A stretch of 64,000 nucleotides of DNA, taken from positions 372,001-436,000 of the forward strand of contig NZ_CP050137.1 of NCBI RefSeq assembly GCF_013344685.1, read 5' to 3'. This DNA comes from Sphingomonas sp. CL5.1. GTDB lineage: Bacteria > Pseudomonadota > Alphaproteobacteria > Sphingomonadales > Sphingomonadaceae. Positions 45,184 through 55,594 of this stretch are shown here, one piece after another; the first letter of the stretch is position 1, and every line of letters starts with the position of its first letter. Both the position numbers and the translations under genes were made by a program. The notes under the pieces were generated by a model, which was not told the DNA's origin, did not search any database, and was given only the letters and a program-made list of their open reading frames with translations.

Positions 45184-46176
45184 TCAGATCAGCCCGGCGA
45201 GCGGACTCGACGGATCGGCATAGCGGCGCTTGCCCATGCGACCGGCGCGATAGCTCAGCCGGCCCGCCTCGACCGCCGCCTTCATCGCCGCCGCCATCAG
45301 GATCGGGTCCTTCGCCTCGGCGATCGCGGTGTTCATCAGCACGCCGTCGCAGCCAAGCTCCATCGCCCGCGCCGCGTCCGACGCCTGCCCGACGCCGGCA
45401 TCGACCAGCACCGGCACGCCCGCGCCCTCCACGATCAGCCGGATCGTCACCTCGTTCTGGATGCCGAGGCCGGAGCCGATCGGCGCGCCCAGCGGCATGA
45501 TCGCCACCGCGCCGGCATCCTCCAGCCGCTTCGCCGCGATCGGATCGTCGACGCAATAGACCATCGGCAGGAAGCCTTCCTTCGCCAGCACCTCGGTCGC
45601 GCGCAGGGTCTCCACCATATCCGGGTAGAGCGTGCGCGCCTCGCCCAGCACCTCCAGCTTCACGAGGTCCCAGCCGCCAGCCTCGCGCGCCAGCCGGAGC
45701 GTGCGGATCGCGTCCTCGGCGGTGAAGCAGCCGGCGGTGTTGGGCAGGTACGTCACCTTCTTCGGATCGATGAAGTCGGTGAGCATCGGCGCATTGGGAT
45801 CGCTGACGTTGACGCGGCGCACCGCGACGGTGACGATCTCCGCCCCCGACGCCTCCAGCGCGGCGGCGTTCTGCGCGAAATCCCTGTATTTCCCGGTGCC
45901 GACGATCAGCCGTGAGCGGAAGGTGCGCCCGGCCACCGACCAGGTGTCGTCATGGTCGCCGCCGCCGACAAAGTGGACGATCTCCAGCTCGTCGCCATCC
46001 TCCAGCGCCACCTCGCCCAGCGTCGAGCGCGGCACCACCACCATGTTGCGCTCCACCGCCACCTTCTCCGGCGCGAGGCCGAGTTCGTTCGCGAGGCCAG
46101 CGAGCGTGAGGCCGCCCGCGACGCGGCGATGCTCGCCGTTCACGGTGATCGAGATGGTGCCGTCGGTATGCGTCAT
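45184..46176 (-). CDS. thiG: Fused sulfur carrier ThiS and thiazole synthase ThiG
   Basis: Bifunctional protein of 330 residues in thiamine synthesis. Residues about 8-73 form a ThiS ubiquitin-like domain ending FVGGG (71-73). Residues about 79-325 form ThiG, with the Schiff-base lysine K173 in LVKLEVLGE and the phosphate-binding GAPIGSGLG. ThiG builds the thiazole ring from DXP, dehydroglycine and sulfur delivered as ThiS thiocarboxylate. In this fusion the ThiS GG is internal and not a free C-terminus, so either processing or a separate ThiS would be needed. Such fusions are known in some alphaproteobacteria. ATG 46176 has a weak ribosome site. Confidence 0.93.
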   Translation of the reverse strand: MTHTDGTISITVNGEHRRVAGGLTLAGLANELGLAPEKVAVERNMVVVPRSTLGEVALEDGDELEIVHFVGGGDHDDTWSVAGRTFRSRLIVGTGKYRDFAQNAAALEASGAEIVTVAVRRVNVSDPNAPMLTDFIDPKKVTYLPNTAGCFTAEDAIRTLRLAREAGGWDLVKLEVLGEARTLYPDMVETLRATEVLAKEGFLPMVYCVDDPIAAKRLEDAGAVAIMPLGAPIGSGLGIQNEVTIRLIVEGAGVPVLVDAGVGQASDAARAMELGCDGVLMNTAIAEAKDPILMAAAMKAAVEAGRLSYRAGRMGKRRYADPSSPLAGLI

Positions 46177-46264
46177 GCGCCGCCATCTAGGGGGCGGAGG
46201 CGGCAGGGGCAATGCGGCGCGGGGAATGTTGCGCTCCATCGCGCGCAATGCGAGAAGGCGCGCA

Positions 46265-46699
46265 ATGACCGGTCTCATCTATGTCCTCAACGGCCCGAAC
46301 CTCAACCTGCTCGGCACGCGCGAGCCGGAAATCTACGGCCACGACACGCTCGACGACATCGCCGGGCGGCTGGAGGACCGCGCGCGCGCGCTGGGGCTGG
46401 AGATCGACATGCGCCAGTCGAACCACGAAGGCCACCTCATCGACTGGCTGCACGAGGCGCAGGCGCGCGACGCGCGGGCCGTGCTCCTCAACGCCGGGGC
46501 CTTCACCCACACGTCGATCGCGCTTTATGACGCGATCAAGGCGGTGCGGACACCGGTGATCGAGGTCCATCTGTCGAACCCCCACACGCGGGAGGAATTC
46601 CGCCATATCTCCTTTGTCGGGCGCGCGGCGAAGGGCACGATCGCGGGGTTCGGCGCAACATCCTATATGCTCGCGCTTGAAGCGGCGGCGCTGTTCTGA
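46265..46699 (+). CDS. aroQ: Type II 3-dehydroquinate dehydratase
   Basis: Enzyme of 144 residues catalysing the third shikimate-pathway step. Motifs: [19 protein letters not shown] with catalytic Y24, [24 protein letters not shown], and [14 protein letters not shown] with the catalytic histidine region. ATG 46265 lies 88 bp from the divergent thiSG start. accB follows 42 bp downstream on the same strand, an order conserved in many alphaproteobacteria. Confidence 0.97.
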   Translation: MTGLIYVLNGPNLNLLGTREPEIYGHDTLDDIAGRLEDRARALGLEIDMRQSNHEGHLIDWLHEAQARDARAVLLNAGAFTHTSIALYDAIKAVRTPVIEVHLSNPHTREEFRHISFVGRAAKGTIAGFGATSYMLALEAAALF

Positions 46700-46741
46700 C
46701 AGAGCGCGCGCCCTGAAATTTCCAGGGGGAAACTGGTCCAC

Positions 46742-47227
46742 ATGGCTGACAACGAAGACAACAAGGGCGCGATGAAGGTCGATGTGGGGCTGGTCCGCCA
46801 GCTCGCCGAGCTGCTCGACGCGACCAACCTCACCGAGATCGAGGTGGAGGAAGGCGAGCGCAAGATCCGCGTCGCGCGCAAGGTGCCGGCCGCCGCCCCG
46901 GCGGTGCATTATGCGCCCGCCCCGGTGACCGCGCCGGCGGCGCCGGTTGCCGCGCCGGCCGCCGCCGTCGAGGCGCCCGCCGCGCCGAGCCACGCCAATG
47001 CGGTGCGCTCGCCGATGGTCGGCACCGTCTATCTCGCCGCCGAGCCGGGGGCCGCGCATTTCGTTTCGGTCGGCAAGCAGGTGAAGGTGGGTGACACGCT
47101 CCTCATCGTCGAGGCGATGAAGGTGATGAACCCGATCACCGCCCCCGCCGGGGGCACGGTGAAGGCGGTGCTGGTGGAGAACGGCCAGCCGGTCGAGTTC
47201 GATCAGCCGCTCGTCGTCGTCGAATAA
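46742..47227 (+). CDS. accB: Biotin carboxyl carrier protein of acetyl-CoA carboxylase
   Basis: Carrier protein of 161 residues. An N-terminal helical region ([26 protein letters not shown]) contacts AccC. An Ala/Pro-rich linker spans about 50-85. The biotinyl domain carries EAMKVMN with the modified lysine K127. It shuttles carboxybiotin between AccC and AccAD in the first step of fatty acid synthesis. It lies 7 bp upstream of accC and is clearly in one operon with it. Confidence 0.97.
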   Translation: MADNEDNKGAMKVDVGLVRQLAELLDATNLTEIEVEEGERKIRVARKVPAAAPAVHYAPAPVTAPAAPVAAPAAAVEAPAAPSHANAVRSPMVGTVYLAAEPGAAHFVSVGKQVKVGDTLLIVEAMKVMNPITAPAGGTVKAVLVENGQPVEFDQPLVVVE

Positions 47228-47234
47228 GCCGCCC

Positions 47235-48587
<1,353 letters not shown>

Positions 48588-48689
48588 CCCGCTTCGCCAC
48601 CGCCGGCAATGATTGCCCCGAAATGAAGCACTTGCGCGCGCGGAGGAGTCGCGCGGGCCGAATGGTTATGCTAGGTTTAACTTCGTGAT

Positions 48690-48719
48690 CGAGCCTCGCC
48701 CATCGACGGACGAGGCTCG
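48690..48719. promoter_or_regulatory. Perfect 9-bp hairpin CGAGCCTCG / CGAGGCTCG
   Basis: Arms at 48690-48698 and 48711-48719 with a 12-nt loop, 37 bp ahead of the PEPxxWA gene start and about 100 bp past accC. No T-tract follows, so it may be an mRNA leader stem or a weak terminator. Confidence 0.5.
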
Positions 48720-48756
48720 AACGGGATCAGGCGGCATTCGGCAAAAGGGGAAGTAT

Positions 48757-49380
48757 ATGCGCAAGGCGGTGGTTTTCTCAGCAATGGCCACGCTGACGTT
48801 CGCGGTCGCGTCAGCAGCGGCGAACGCCGCGAACGTGATCCCCACGGGCACGGCCAGCGCGCCCGCCGGCGACGGCATCCTGCGCGACGGCTCGGGCTGG
48901 GACTATAATTACACGCCCTCGAACATCGGCGCGATCACCAGCCCCACGCTCCAGCCGGACGGGCGGCAGTGGAACAACGGCTCGTTCTGGTGGGATTCGT
49001 CGCAGACCCCCTCGCCTTATTACATCACCGTCACCCTGCCGCAGAGCTACACTTTCGATCATCTCGTGCTGCAAGCCGACAATAACGACAGCTATCTGGT
49101 CGAATATTGGAACGGCACGGCATGGCAATCGGCGTTCACCGCCGGCGATGTCAACGGCTGGGGGCTGACGACGCGCGATAGCGGAACGCTGGCCAGCTTC
49201 ACCACCGACCAGTTCCGCCTCTCCGCCGTCAGCGGTGACCAATATTATGCGATCTCCGGCTTCCAGGCGTTCACCACCGGGGTGCCCGAGCCGGCGACCT
49301 GGGCGCTGATGATCCTGGGCTTCGGCGCTGTCGGCGGCATGATGCGCCGTCGCGGCAAGGCCACCGTCCGCTTCGCCTGA
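48757..49380 (+). CDS. Secreted PEPxxWA-CTERM protein
   Basis: Exported protein of 207 residues. A signal peptide ends near ASAAANAAN. The body is rich in aromatics, Ser and Thr, and has a carbohydrate-binding or discoidin-like beta-sandwich appearance (YYITVTLPQSYTFDHLVLQADN, YLVEYWNGTAWQ). The C-terminus is a sorting tripartite signal: PEPATWALMILGF, a hydrophobic helix, and MRRRGK. Such tails are cut by exosortase-type enzymes and mark surface or exopolysaccharide-associated proteins. No exosortase is in the window. It shares its tail with the gene at 54812-55378 but not its body. Confidence 0.88.
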   Translation: MRKAVVFSAMATLTFAVASAAANAANVIPTGTASAPAGDGILRDGSGWDYNYTPSNIGAITSPTLQPDGRQWNNGSFWWDSSQTPSPYYITVTLPQSYTFDHLVLQADNNDSYLVEYWNGTAWQSAFTAGDVNGWGLTTRDSGTLASFTTDQFRLSAVSGDQYYAISGFQAFTTGVPEPATWALMILGFGAVGGMMRRRGKATVRFA

Positions 49381-49500
49381 CCCCCGCTCGCCCGGCGACG
49401 CGGGGCGCGCCGGGCGGAAAGACAGCTCCCCTCGATCGCGGCCGCTTGCGTCGCACGGCGCGCCGGGCAAGGATTGCGCGGCACCGGAAGGGAGCAACGC

Positions 49501-50190
49501 ATGTTCATCGGCCATTACGCCCCCGCCTTCGTCGCCGCGACCAGCCCCAGGGCGCAACGGCTGGGGCCATTGTTCGTCGCCGCGCAGCTCGTCGACATCG
49601 CCTTCTTCGCCTTCGTCCTGCTCGGCGTCGAGCATATGCGCGCCGTCCCCGGCTTCACCGCGATGAACGCGATGGACCTCTATGACATGCGCTTCACGCA
49701 CAGCCTGATCGGCGCGCTCGGCTTCGCGGCGGCATGGGCGGTGGGCACGCGCCTGCTCGGCGGCGGCTGGCCGGCGGCGGCGATCGGCGCGGCGGTGGTC
49801 GTCTCGCACTGGCTGCTCGACCTGATCGTCCACGCCCCCGACCTCACCCTGTTGGGCAGCGGCGCGCGCTACGGCCTCGCCTTGTGGAACCATCCGGCGA
49901 TCGAGATGCCGCTGGAGCTGGCGCTGACCGGCGGCGCCCTGCTGTTCTACGCCGGCCGCACCGAGGCGAAGGGTCGCGGCGGAGGTGTGTCTCTGACGGT
50001 GCTGGCGATCGCGCTGTTCGCGTTGCAGGTGATCAACTGGCTCCAGCCGCAGCCCGCGGTGATCGTCGACCCGGTGCCGGCGTCGCAACCTTTGCTCGCC
50101 TTGTTCGCTTACGCGCTGTTCTCGGCGCTCGCCTTCTGGGTCGCGCGCACGCGGACGGTGAAGGGTGGACCGCGCGTGCGGCTCGTCTAG
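49501..50190 (+). CDS. Integral membrane protein, unknown function
   Basis: Protein of 229 residues with about six membrane helices. Conserved-looking polar residues lie in or beside them: MRFTHSLIGALGF, VVSHWLLDLIVHAPDL and LWNHPAIEMPLELAL. The HS, SHWxxD and H/N residues recall the metal-dependent membrane hydrolase YdjM/YbcI type, but I cannot assign it firmly. GGAAGGGAG precedes ATG 49501. It lies 9 bp upstream of arsC and starts a compact three-gene run (membrane protein, arsC, PLD). Confidence 0.55.
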   Translation: MFIGHYAPAFVAATSPRAQRLGPLFVAAQLVDIAFFAFVLLGVEHMRAVPGFTAMNAMDLYDMRFTHSLIGALGFAAAWAVGTRLLGGGWPAAAIGAAVVVSHWLLDLIVHAPDLTLLGSGARYGLALWNHPAIEMPLELALTGGALLFYAGRTEAKGRGGGVSLTVLAIALFALQVINWLQPQPAVIVDPVPASQPLLALFAYALFSALAFWVARTRTVKGGPRVRLV

Positions 50191-50199
50191 AAAGAAGGC

Positions 50200-50520
50200 A
50201 TGAAGGCAACCATCTGGCACAATCCGCGCTGCTCCAAGTCGCGCGAGACGCTTGCCCTGCTCGAAGAAGCCGGGGTCGACATCACCATCGTCGAATATCT
50301 CAAGGCGCCGCCGACGCGCGACGAGCTGGAGCGGGTCTATCGGCGCGGCGGCATCCACCCGCGCGACGCGATGCGCAAGGATGCGCCCAAGCTGGCCGAC
50401 GATGGCGCCGCGCTCGACGCGATGGCCGCCGATTCGGCGCTGATCGAGCGGCCGGTGGTCGAAACCGCGAAGGGCGTGGTCATCGCCCGTCCGCCGGAAC
50501 GCGTGCGCGACATCCTGTGA
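50200..50520 (+). CDS. arsC: ArsC-family arsenate reductase-like protein
   Basis: Glutaredoxin-dependent arsenate reductase family, 106 residues. WHNPRCSKSRETLALL gives the catalytic cysteine C11, and IERPVVETAKGVVIARP the conserved arginine region. It would reduce arsenate to arsenite using glutathione. No arsenite efflux gene or ArsR is present, and the close Spx/YffB-like relatives make a non-arsenic role possible. Its stop overlaps the GTG start of the phospholipase D-family gene. Confidence 0.85.
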   Translation: MKATIWHNPRCSKSRETLALLEEAGVDITIVEYLKAPPTRDELERVYRRGGIHPRDAMRKDAPKLADDGAALDAMAADSALIERPVVETAKGVVIARPPERVRDIL

Positions 50521-51944
50521 CCTTGCCCGCCGCGACCCGCTGGCGCGTGGCGCGGGCGGACCGCGCCGCCGTGGTGATCGACGCGGCGGACTATTTCCGC
50601 GCGGCGTGGGAGGCGATGCAGCGGGCGCGGCGGCAGATCCTGCTGATCGGCTGGGATTTCGACGCGCGCATCACGCTGGTTTACGACGAGGCACGCGCCG
50701 GCGTCCCCGTCACGGTGGGCGACTTCATCACCTGGCTGGTCGATCGCACGCCGGGGCTGGAGGTCCACATCCTGCGCTGGGACAAGGGCGCGCTCAAGAC
50801 GTTGTTCCGCGGCAAGACCCTTTGGACGCTCACCAAATGGCGCTTTGCCCACCGCCGCATCCACCTGAAGCTCGACAGCCATCACCCGGTCGCCGCCTCG
50901 CAGCACCAGAAGATCGTGGTGATCGACGATTCGATCGCCTTCTGCGGCGGCATCGACATGACCGACGCGCGATGGGACACGCGCGCGCACCGCGACGGCG
51001 ATCCGCATCGCATCACGCCGAACGGCAAGTCGTACAAGCCGTGGCACGACGCCACCACCGCGCTGGAAGGGCCGGTGGCGGCGGCGCTGGGCGAATTGTG
51101 CCGCGAGCGCTGGCGGATCGCCGGCGGCAAGCCGATCGTCGCGCCGCAGCCGCACGGCGATTGCTGGCCCGAAAGCCTGACGCCGGATTTCATCGCCACC
51201 GATGTCGCCATCTCGCGCACCCAGCCCGAATGGGACGGGCAGCCCGAGGTGCTGGAGATCGAGAAGCTCTACCTCCATCTGATCGGCCGGGCGAAGCAGC
51301 GCATCTATGCCGAGAGCCAGTATTTCGCCTCGCGCCGCGTGGCCGAGGCGATCGCCGCGCGGCTGGCCGAGCCGGACGGGCCGGAGATCGTCGTCATCAA
51401 TCCGACGGTGGCGCAGGGCTGGCTGGAGCCGCTCGCGATGGATACGGCGCGGGCGCGGCTGTTCCAGGCACTCAAGCGGCGCGATCCGCATGACCGGTTG
51501 CGCATGTACCATCCGATCGCGCCGTCCGGGCGGCCGATCTACGTCCACGCCAAGGTGCTGGTGATCGACGAGGCGGTGGTGCGTGTCGGCTCGTCGAACT
51601 TCAACAACCGCTCGCTCCGGCTCGACACCGAATGCGACGTGACGATCTACGACGACGGCCCGCGCATCGCGGCGATCCGCGACGGCTTGGTCGCCGAGCA
51701 TCTCGGCCGCGAGCCGGCGAAGATCGCCGCCTCGATCGCCGAGCGCGGCCTGATCGCGACGATCGAGTCGCTACGCGGTGCTGATGGGCGAACGCTGGTC
51801 CCTTATGAAGTGCCGCACCTGGACACGGTGGAGACATGGCTGGCGGACAATGAGGTGCTCGACCCGGAAGGGCCGGCCGAGATGTTCGAGCCGCTGTCGA
51901 AGCGCGGGCTGCTGCGACGGTTGCGCTCACGCGGGAAAGGATGA
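50517..51944 (+). CDS. Phospholipase D-family protein
   Basis: Protein of 475 residues with two HKD motifs: [18 protein letters not shown] and [23 protein letters not shown]. This places it in the PLD superfamily, near cardiolipin synthases and transphosphatidylases; it lacks the N-terminal membrane helices of classic cardiolipin synthase. It may hydrolyse or transfer phosphatidyl groups. The GTG at 50517 overlaps the arsC stop (GTGA), and its own stop overlaps an ATG in the purL leader region, so the whole run is tightly packed. Confidence 0.88.
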   Translation: MTLPAATRWRVARADRAAVVIDAADYFRAAWEAMQRARRQILLIGWDFDARITLVYDEARAGVPVTVGDFITWLVDRTPGLEVHILRWDKGALKTLFRGKTLWTLTKWRFAHRRIHLKLDSHHPVAASQHQKIVVIDDSIAFCGGIDMTDARWDTRAHRDGDPHRITPNGKSYKPWHDATTALEGPVAAALGELCRERWRIAGGKPIVAPQPHGDCWPESLTPDFIATDVAISRTQPEWDGQPEVLEIEKLYLHLIGRAKQRIYAESQYFASRRVAEAIAARLAEPDGPEIVVINPTVAQGWLEPLAMDTARARLFQALKRRDPHDRLRMYHPIAPSGRPIYVHAKVLVIDEAVVRVGSSNFNNRSLRLDTECDVTIYDDGPRIAAIRDGLVAEHLGREPAKIAASIAERGLIATIESLRGADGRTLVPYEVPHLDTVETWLADNEVLDPEGPAEMFEPLSKRGLLRRLRSRGKG

Positions 51945-52006
51945 CGGCGGCCCAGGACACCATCCCGGTGTTGTTCCAATCCACCTTGCCCCCTAAAGGC
52001 GCTGCC

Positions 52007-54211
52007 ATGACCCAGATCACGCCCGAGATCGTCGCCGAGCACGGCCTGTCGCCCGAGGAATATGACCGCCTCCTCCACGCGCTCGGCCGCGAGCCGAATC
52101 TGGTGGAGCTGGGCATTTTCTCGGTGATGTGGTCGGAACATTGCAGCTACAAATCGAGCCGCATCCACCTGAAGAAGCTGCCGACCGAAGCGCCGTGGGT
52201 GATCTGCGGCCCGGGCGAGAATGCCGGGGTGATCGATATCGGCGACGGTCAGGCCGCGATCTTCAAGATGGAGAGCCACAACCACCCGAGCTATATCGAG
52301 CCGTATCAGGGCGCGGCGACCGGCGTGGGCGGCATCCTGCGCGACGTGTTCACGATGGGTGCGCGGCCGGTGGCGAACATGAACGCATTGCGCTTCGGCC
52401 GTCCAGATCATCCGAAGATGCGCCACCTGATCTCCGGCGTGGTCCACGGCATCGGCGGCTACGGCAATTGCGTCGGCGTGCCGACCGTGGGCGGCGAGGT
52501 GAATTTCCACCCCGCCTATGACGGCAACATCCTCGTCAACGCGATGACGGTGGGCGTGGCCGATACCGACAAGATATTCTATTCGGCCGCCTCCGGCATT
52601 GGCAATCCGATCGTCTATGTTGGCTCCAAGACCGGGCGCGACGGCATTCACGGCGCGACGATGGCTTCGGCGGATTTCTCCGAGGATTCGGAGGAGAAGC
52701 GCCCCACCGTGCAGGTCGGCGATCCGTTCACCGAGAAGCTGCTGATCGAGGCCTGTCTCGAACTCATGGCATCCGACGCGATCGTCGCGATCCAGGACAT
52801 GGGCGCGGCGGGCCTCACCTCGTCCAGCGTCGAGATGGCGTCGAAGGGCGGAGTCGGCATCGAACTGGTGATGGACGACGTGCCGCAGCGCGAAACCGGG
52901 ATGACGCCCTATGAGATGATGCTCTCCGAATCGCAGGAGCGGATGCTGATGGTGCTGAAGCCCGGCCGCGAGGCCGAGGCGGAGGCTATTTTCCGCAAGT
53001 GGGAGCTGGATTTCGCGGTGATCGGCCATGTCACCGATACAGGCCGCATGGTGCTGAAGTGGAAGGGCGATGTGGTGTGCGACATCCCGCTCGGCCCGCT
53101 CGCCGACGAGGCGCCGCTCTACGATCGCCCGCACGTCCCCACCCCGCCGGCGAAGGCGCTGGTCGACGTGCCGCAGAGCACCGACATCGCCGCCGACCTG
53201 CTCACGCTGATCGGCTCCCCCGATATCGCCAGCCGCCGCTGGATCTGGGAGCAGTACGACCACATGGTCGGCGCGGACACCGCGCAGCGCCCCGGCGGCG
53301 ACGCGGCGGTGGTGCGCGTCCACGGCACGCAAAAGGGCCTCGCCATCACCACCGACTGCACCCCGCGCTATTGCCTCGCGGACCCGGTGGAGGGCGGCAA
53401 GCAGGCGGTGGCCGAGGCGTGGCGCAACCTCACCGCCGTCGGCGCGACCCCGCTCGCCATCACCAACTGCCTGAACTTCGCCAACCCGCAGCGGCCGGAG
53501 ATCATGGGGCAGATCATCGGCTGCCTGGAGGGCATGGGCGAGGCGTGCCGCGCGCTCGACTTCCCGATCGTGTCGGGCAACGTCAGCCTCTACAATGAAA
53601 GCAAGGCGACGGGCGGCGGCTCGGCGATCCTGCCGACGCCGGCGATCGGCGGCGTCGGGCTGCTCAAGGACTGGAGCAAGTCCGCCACCATCGCCTTCAA
53701 GGGATCGGGCGACGTGATCCTCGCGGTCGGCACGCGGCGCGGGCATCTCGGGCAGAGCCTGTGGCTGCGCGAGGTCCACAGCCGCGAGGAAGGCCCGCCG
53801 CCGCGCGTCGATCTGGCGGCGGAGAAAGCGGCCGGCGACCTGATCCGCGCCGGCATCCTCTCCGGCCAGCTCTCGGCGGTGCATGACGTGTCGGACGGCG
53901 GCATCGCGGTGACGCTGGCGGAGATGGCGCTGGCGAGCGGCATCGGCGCGATGATCGATCGCAAGCAGCCGTTCGGCTGCGCCGAATCCTTCTTCGCCGA
54001 GGAGCAGGGCGTGTATGTCGTGACGGTGCACGACCATGCGCTGGCCGATTTCCTCCACGCCGCGCTGGAAGCAGGGGTGGAAGCGGAACCGCTCGGGCGG
54101 ACCGGCGGCAAGCGCCTGATCTTCGAGCGCCCGAATCGCGACGACGTGGTTACGCTCGACATGCTGCGCGAAGCGCATGAGGGGTTCTTCCCGAAGCTTA
54201 TGGGGGCGTAA
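52007..54211 (+). CDS. purL: Phosphoribosylformylglycinamidine synthase, PurL subunit
   Basis: ATP-dependent FGAM synthase of 734 residues, the small PurL form that works with separate PurS and PurQ. Motifs: [52 protein letters not shown], and [21 protein letters not shown] 52007 matches the usual PurL N-terminus ([15 protein letters not shown]). An in-frame ATG at 51941, overlapping the PLD stop, would add 22 untypical residues. purS and purQ are not adjacent, which is unusual compared with the purS-purQ-purL run in many alphaproteobacteria. Confidence 0.97.
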   Translation: MTQITPEIVAEHGLSPEEYDRLLHALGREPNLVELGIFSVMWSEHCSYKSSRIHLKKLPTEAPWVICGPGENAGVIDIGDGQAAIFKMESHNHPSYIEPYQGAATGVGGILRDVFTMGARPVANMNALRFGRPDHPKMRHLISGVVHGIGGYGNCVGVPTVGGEVNFHPAYDGNILVNAMTVGVADTDKIFYSAASGIGNPIVYVGSKTGRDGIHGATMASADFSEDSEEKRPTVQVGDPFTEKLLIEACLELMASDAIVAIQDMGAAGLTSSSVEMASKGGVGIELVMDDVPQRETGMTPYEMMLSESQERMLMVLKPGREAEAEAIFRKWELDFAVIGHVTDTGRMVLKWKGDVVCDIPLGPLADEAPLYDRPHVPTPPAKALVDVPQSTDIAADLLTLIGSPDIASRRWIWEQYDHMVGADTAQRPGGDAAVVRVHGTQKGLAITTDCTPRYCLADPVEGGKQAVAEAWRNLTAVGATPLAITNCLNFANPQRPEIMGQIIGCLEGMGEACRALDFPIVSGNVSLYNESKATGGGSAILPTPAIGGVGLLKDWSKSATIAFKGSGDVILAVGTRRGHLGQSLWLREVHSREEGPPPRVDLAAEKAAGDLIRAGILSGQLSAVHDVSDGGIAVTLAEMALASGIGAMIDRKQPFGCAESFFAEEQGVYVVTVHDHALADFLHAALEAGVEAEPLGRTGGKRLIFERPNRDDVVTLDMLREAHEGFFPKLMGA

Positions 54212-54236
54212 GCTCGCTCCGGCGGGCGGGCCTCTC

Positions 54237-54349
54237 TTTCCTCCGTTCGAGCTGAGCTTGTCGAAGCCCCGCCTTTTCTTCCGAGAAGAAGTGCAGCCGT
54301 TGGCCTCACCGGCCTTCGGCTCGACAAGCTCAGGGCGAACGGAGGAAAG
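54237..54349. repeat. REP-like inverted repeat pair
   Basis: Two nearly identical inverted arms, 54237-54268 and 54317-54349, share CTGAGCTTGTCGA-type sequence (TCGACAAGCTCAG on the return arm) and the outer CTTTCCTCCGTTCG / CGAACGGAGGAAAG. They are separated by about 50 bp. This matches the look of dispersed REP/REPIN elements common in sphingomonad and xanthomonad genomes. It fills most of the gap after purL and could fold in the purL 3' end. Confidence 0.75.
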
Positions 54350-54391
54350 CAGGTTCTTGATCGCCCCCGGCGATCCGGGCAATCCCACGCC

Positions 54392-54688
54392 ATGCTACGC
54401 CGCCTGACCGCGCTCGCGCTGCTCGCCTTCACTCCGGCCGCCGCCGAGGAAACCGCCGCCGCGCCCGATTTCTTCGCCGCCGCGACCTGCCAGCCGCCCT
54501 ACAGTGTCGGGAATGCACAGACGCTCCACGAAGCCGCGGAGAAGATCGCCAGGCCGGATCTGTCGCGGCTCGGCGGGGCGGTCTATCACCTCCCCGCGCC
54601 GATCTCGCGGGACGGCTTCACCACGCAGGACATATTGTTCGCCGGATCGGCCTTCGGCATGCTGATCGAGGGGGAACAGGGCAGATAA
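54392..54688 (+). CDS. Small secreted hypothetical protein, possibly truncated
   Basis: Protein of 98 residues with a signal peptide (MLRRLTALALLAFTPAAAEE) and one cysteine. The mature part contains TCQPPYSVGNAQTLHEAAEKI and DILFAGSAFGMLIEGEQG. I do not recognise a family. It stops abruptly after a beta-strand-like GMLIEGE, which may mean a frameshift or truncation. There is no clear ribosome site. It lies between the REP-like repeat and a terminator hairpin. Confidence 0.4.
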   Translation: MLRRLTALALLAFTPAAAEETAAAPDFFAAATCQPPYSVGNAQTLHEAAEKIARPDLSRLGGAVYHLPAPISRDGFTTQDILFAGSAFGMLIEGEQGR

Positions 54689-54752
54689 TCCAGATACCGC
54701 TCCTGCCCGTGAAGGTGCCGCGCAGACACATCGGCCGACATCGCGCCGCATG

Positions 54753-54791
54753 AAAAAGGCGCCGATCGTTTCCCGACCGGCGCCTCGTTTT
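54753..54791. terminator. Bidirectional terminator
   Basis: AAAAAGGCGCCG pairs with CGGCGCCTCGTTTT around a 15-nt centre. A-rich and T-rich flanks suit termination on both strands: of the small gene ending at 54688, and of the PEPxxWA gene ending at 54812. Confidence 0.8.
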
Positions 54792-54811
54792 CAGCAGATG
54801 ACCGCGATCGA

Positions 54812-55378
54812 TCAGGCCGCGAAATTGACCGCCCGGCGACGGACGCGCATCGCGCCGCCAACCGCACCGAAGCCCATGATCATCAGCGCCCAGGTCGCCG
54901 GCTCCGGCACGCTGCCGCCGATTCCCGGAGGCTGCGTGGTGATACCGGTGATCGTGACGCGTTCCGGGTCACCCATCGTGTCGATGCAGCAGTTCGTGCC
55001 AGTGAAGAAATCATAGATGCCGTTCCCGAGCGGGATGGCGCTGGTGAACATCCAGTCGTTGTAGGTGCCGCTGCCGGCGTTTACCGAATCGGCCACGTAA
55101 CCAGTGAGGCCGAGATCGCCCACGACGGTGTTGTTGATGACACCCGCCCACTGAACGGTGATCGTATTGCTGGTCGCGGTATCCGTGATGTGCAGGCCAC
55201 CATTGTCCGAATAGGGAGCGCTCAGATCGCCGTGCCAATGTTCCGCGTACAGCACCGTGCCCGCGCTGGTTTCCTTCCAGCCGAAGGTGACCATATGAGC
55301 ACTCGCGGCGGTGGAGAAAAGCGAAGCCACCGCCAACGCACCGATTGCCGGGGCGATCTTTCTCATCTTTCTCAGCAT
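54812..55378 (-). CDS. Secreted PEPxxWA-CTERM protein
   Basis: Exported protein of 188 residues. The signal peptide is MLRKMRKIAPAIGALAVASL to about ASA. The mature domain (HMVTFGWKETSAGTVLYAEHWHG, then GLHITDTATSNTITVQW) looks like a beta-rich module with a histidine-rich start, and contains a CC pair in GTNCCIDTMGD. The C-terminus has PEPATWALMIMGF, a hydrophobic segment and an RVRRR tail, the exosortase-type sorting signal. The start at 55378 is chosen for AGGGAGA five bases upstream. Its body is unrelated to the PEPxxWA protein at 48757, but the tails are nearly identical. Confidence 0.87.
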   Translation of the reverse strand: MLRKMRKIAPAIGALAVASLFSTAASAHMVTFGWKETSAGTVLYAEHWHGDLSAPYSDNGGLHITDTATSNTITVQWAGVINNTVVGDLGLTGYVADSVNAGSGTYNDWMFTSAIPLGNGIYDFFTGTNCCIDTMGDPERVTITGITTQPPGIGGSVPEPATWALMIMGFGAVGGAMRVRRRAVNFAA

Positions 55379-55505
55379 AATAATCTCCCTAAACATGCCT
55401 ATAAGATGAAAAACGCCGCCTCCCTTCCCGCACAGAGAAGAGAGAACAGCGCTCTCAAGCGCCCCGACTCACTGTTAGTTAATGGATAATTAATGAAGAG
55501 AAGAT

Positions 55506-55564
55506 GAGTGTCAAACGTCAGAACGTACAATCGACACTCAATGTGGCAACGTCCCAAAGTGGCA
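55506..55564. promoter_or_regulatory. Repeats upstream of the second PEPxxWA gene
   Basis: In the 216-bp gap 55379-55594, GAGTGTC (55506-55512) is inverted as GACACTC (55533-55539), and GTGGCA is repeated directly at 55543-55548 and 55559-55564, one and a half helical turns apart. The surrounding DNA is AT-rich for this genome. This is probably the promoter and control region of the secreted protein. Confidence 0.4.
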
Positions 55565-55594
55565 CAATGCCTGGCGATAACCTCCCGTCCGCGT

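Noticed and set aside
50200..50520. Arsenic-resistance operon
   Set aside because: Only the ArsC-like gene is present. No ArsR, ArsB or Acr3 accompanies it, so no operon is claimed.
55542..55580. Possible sigma-54 promoter upstream of the PEPxxWA gene
   Set aside because: TGGCAC occurs, but the matching TTGC element at the required spacing is absent, and the orientation does not fit the gene on the minus strand.
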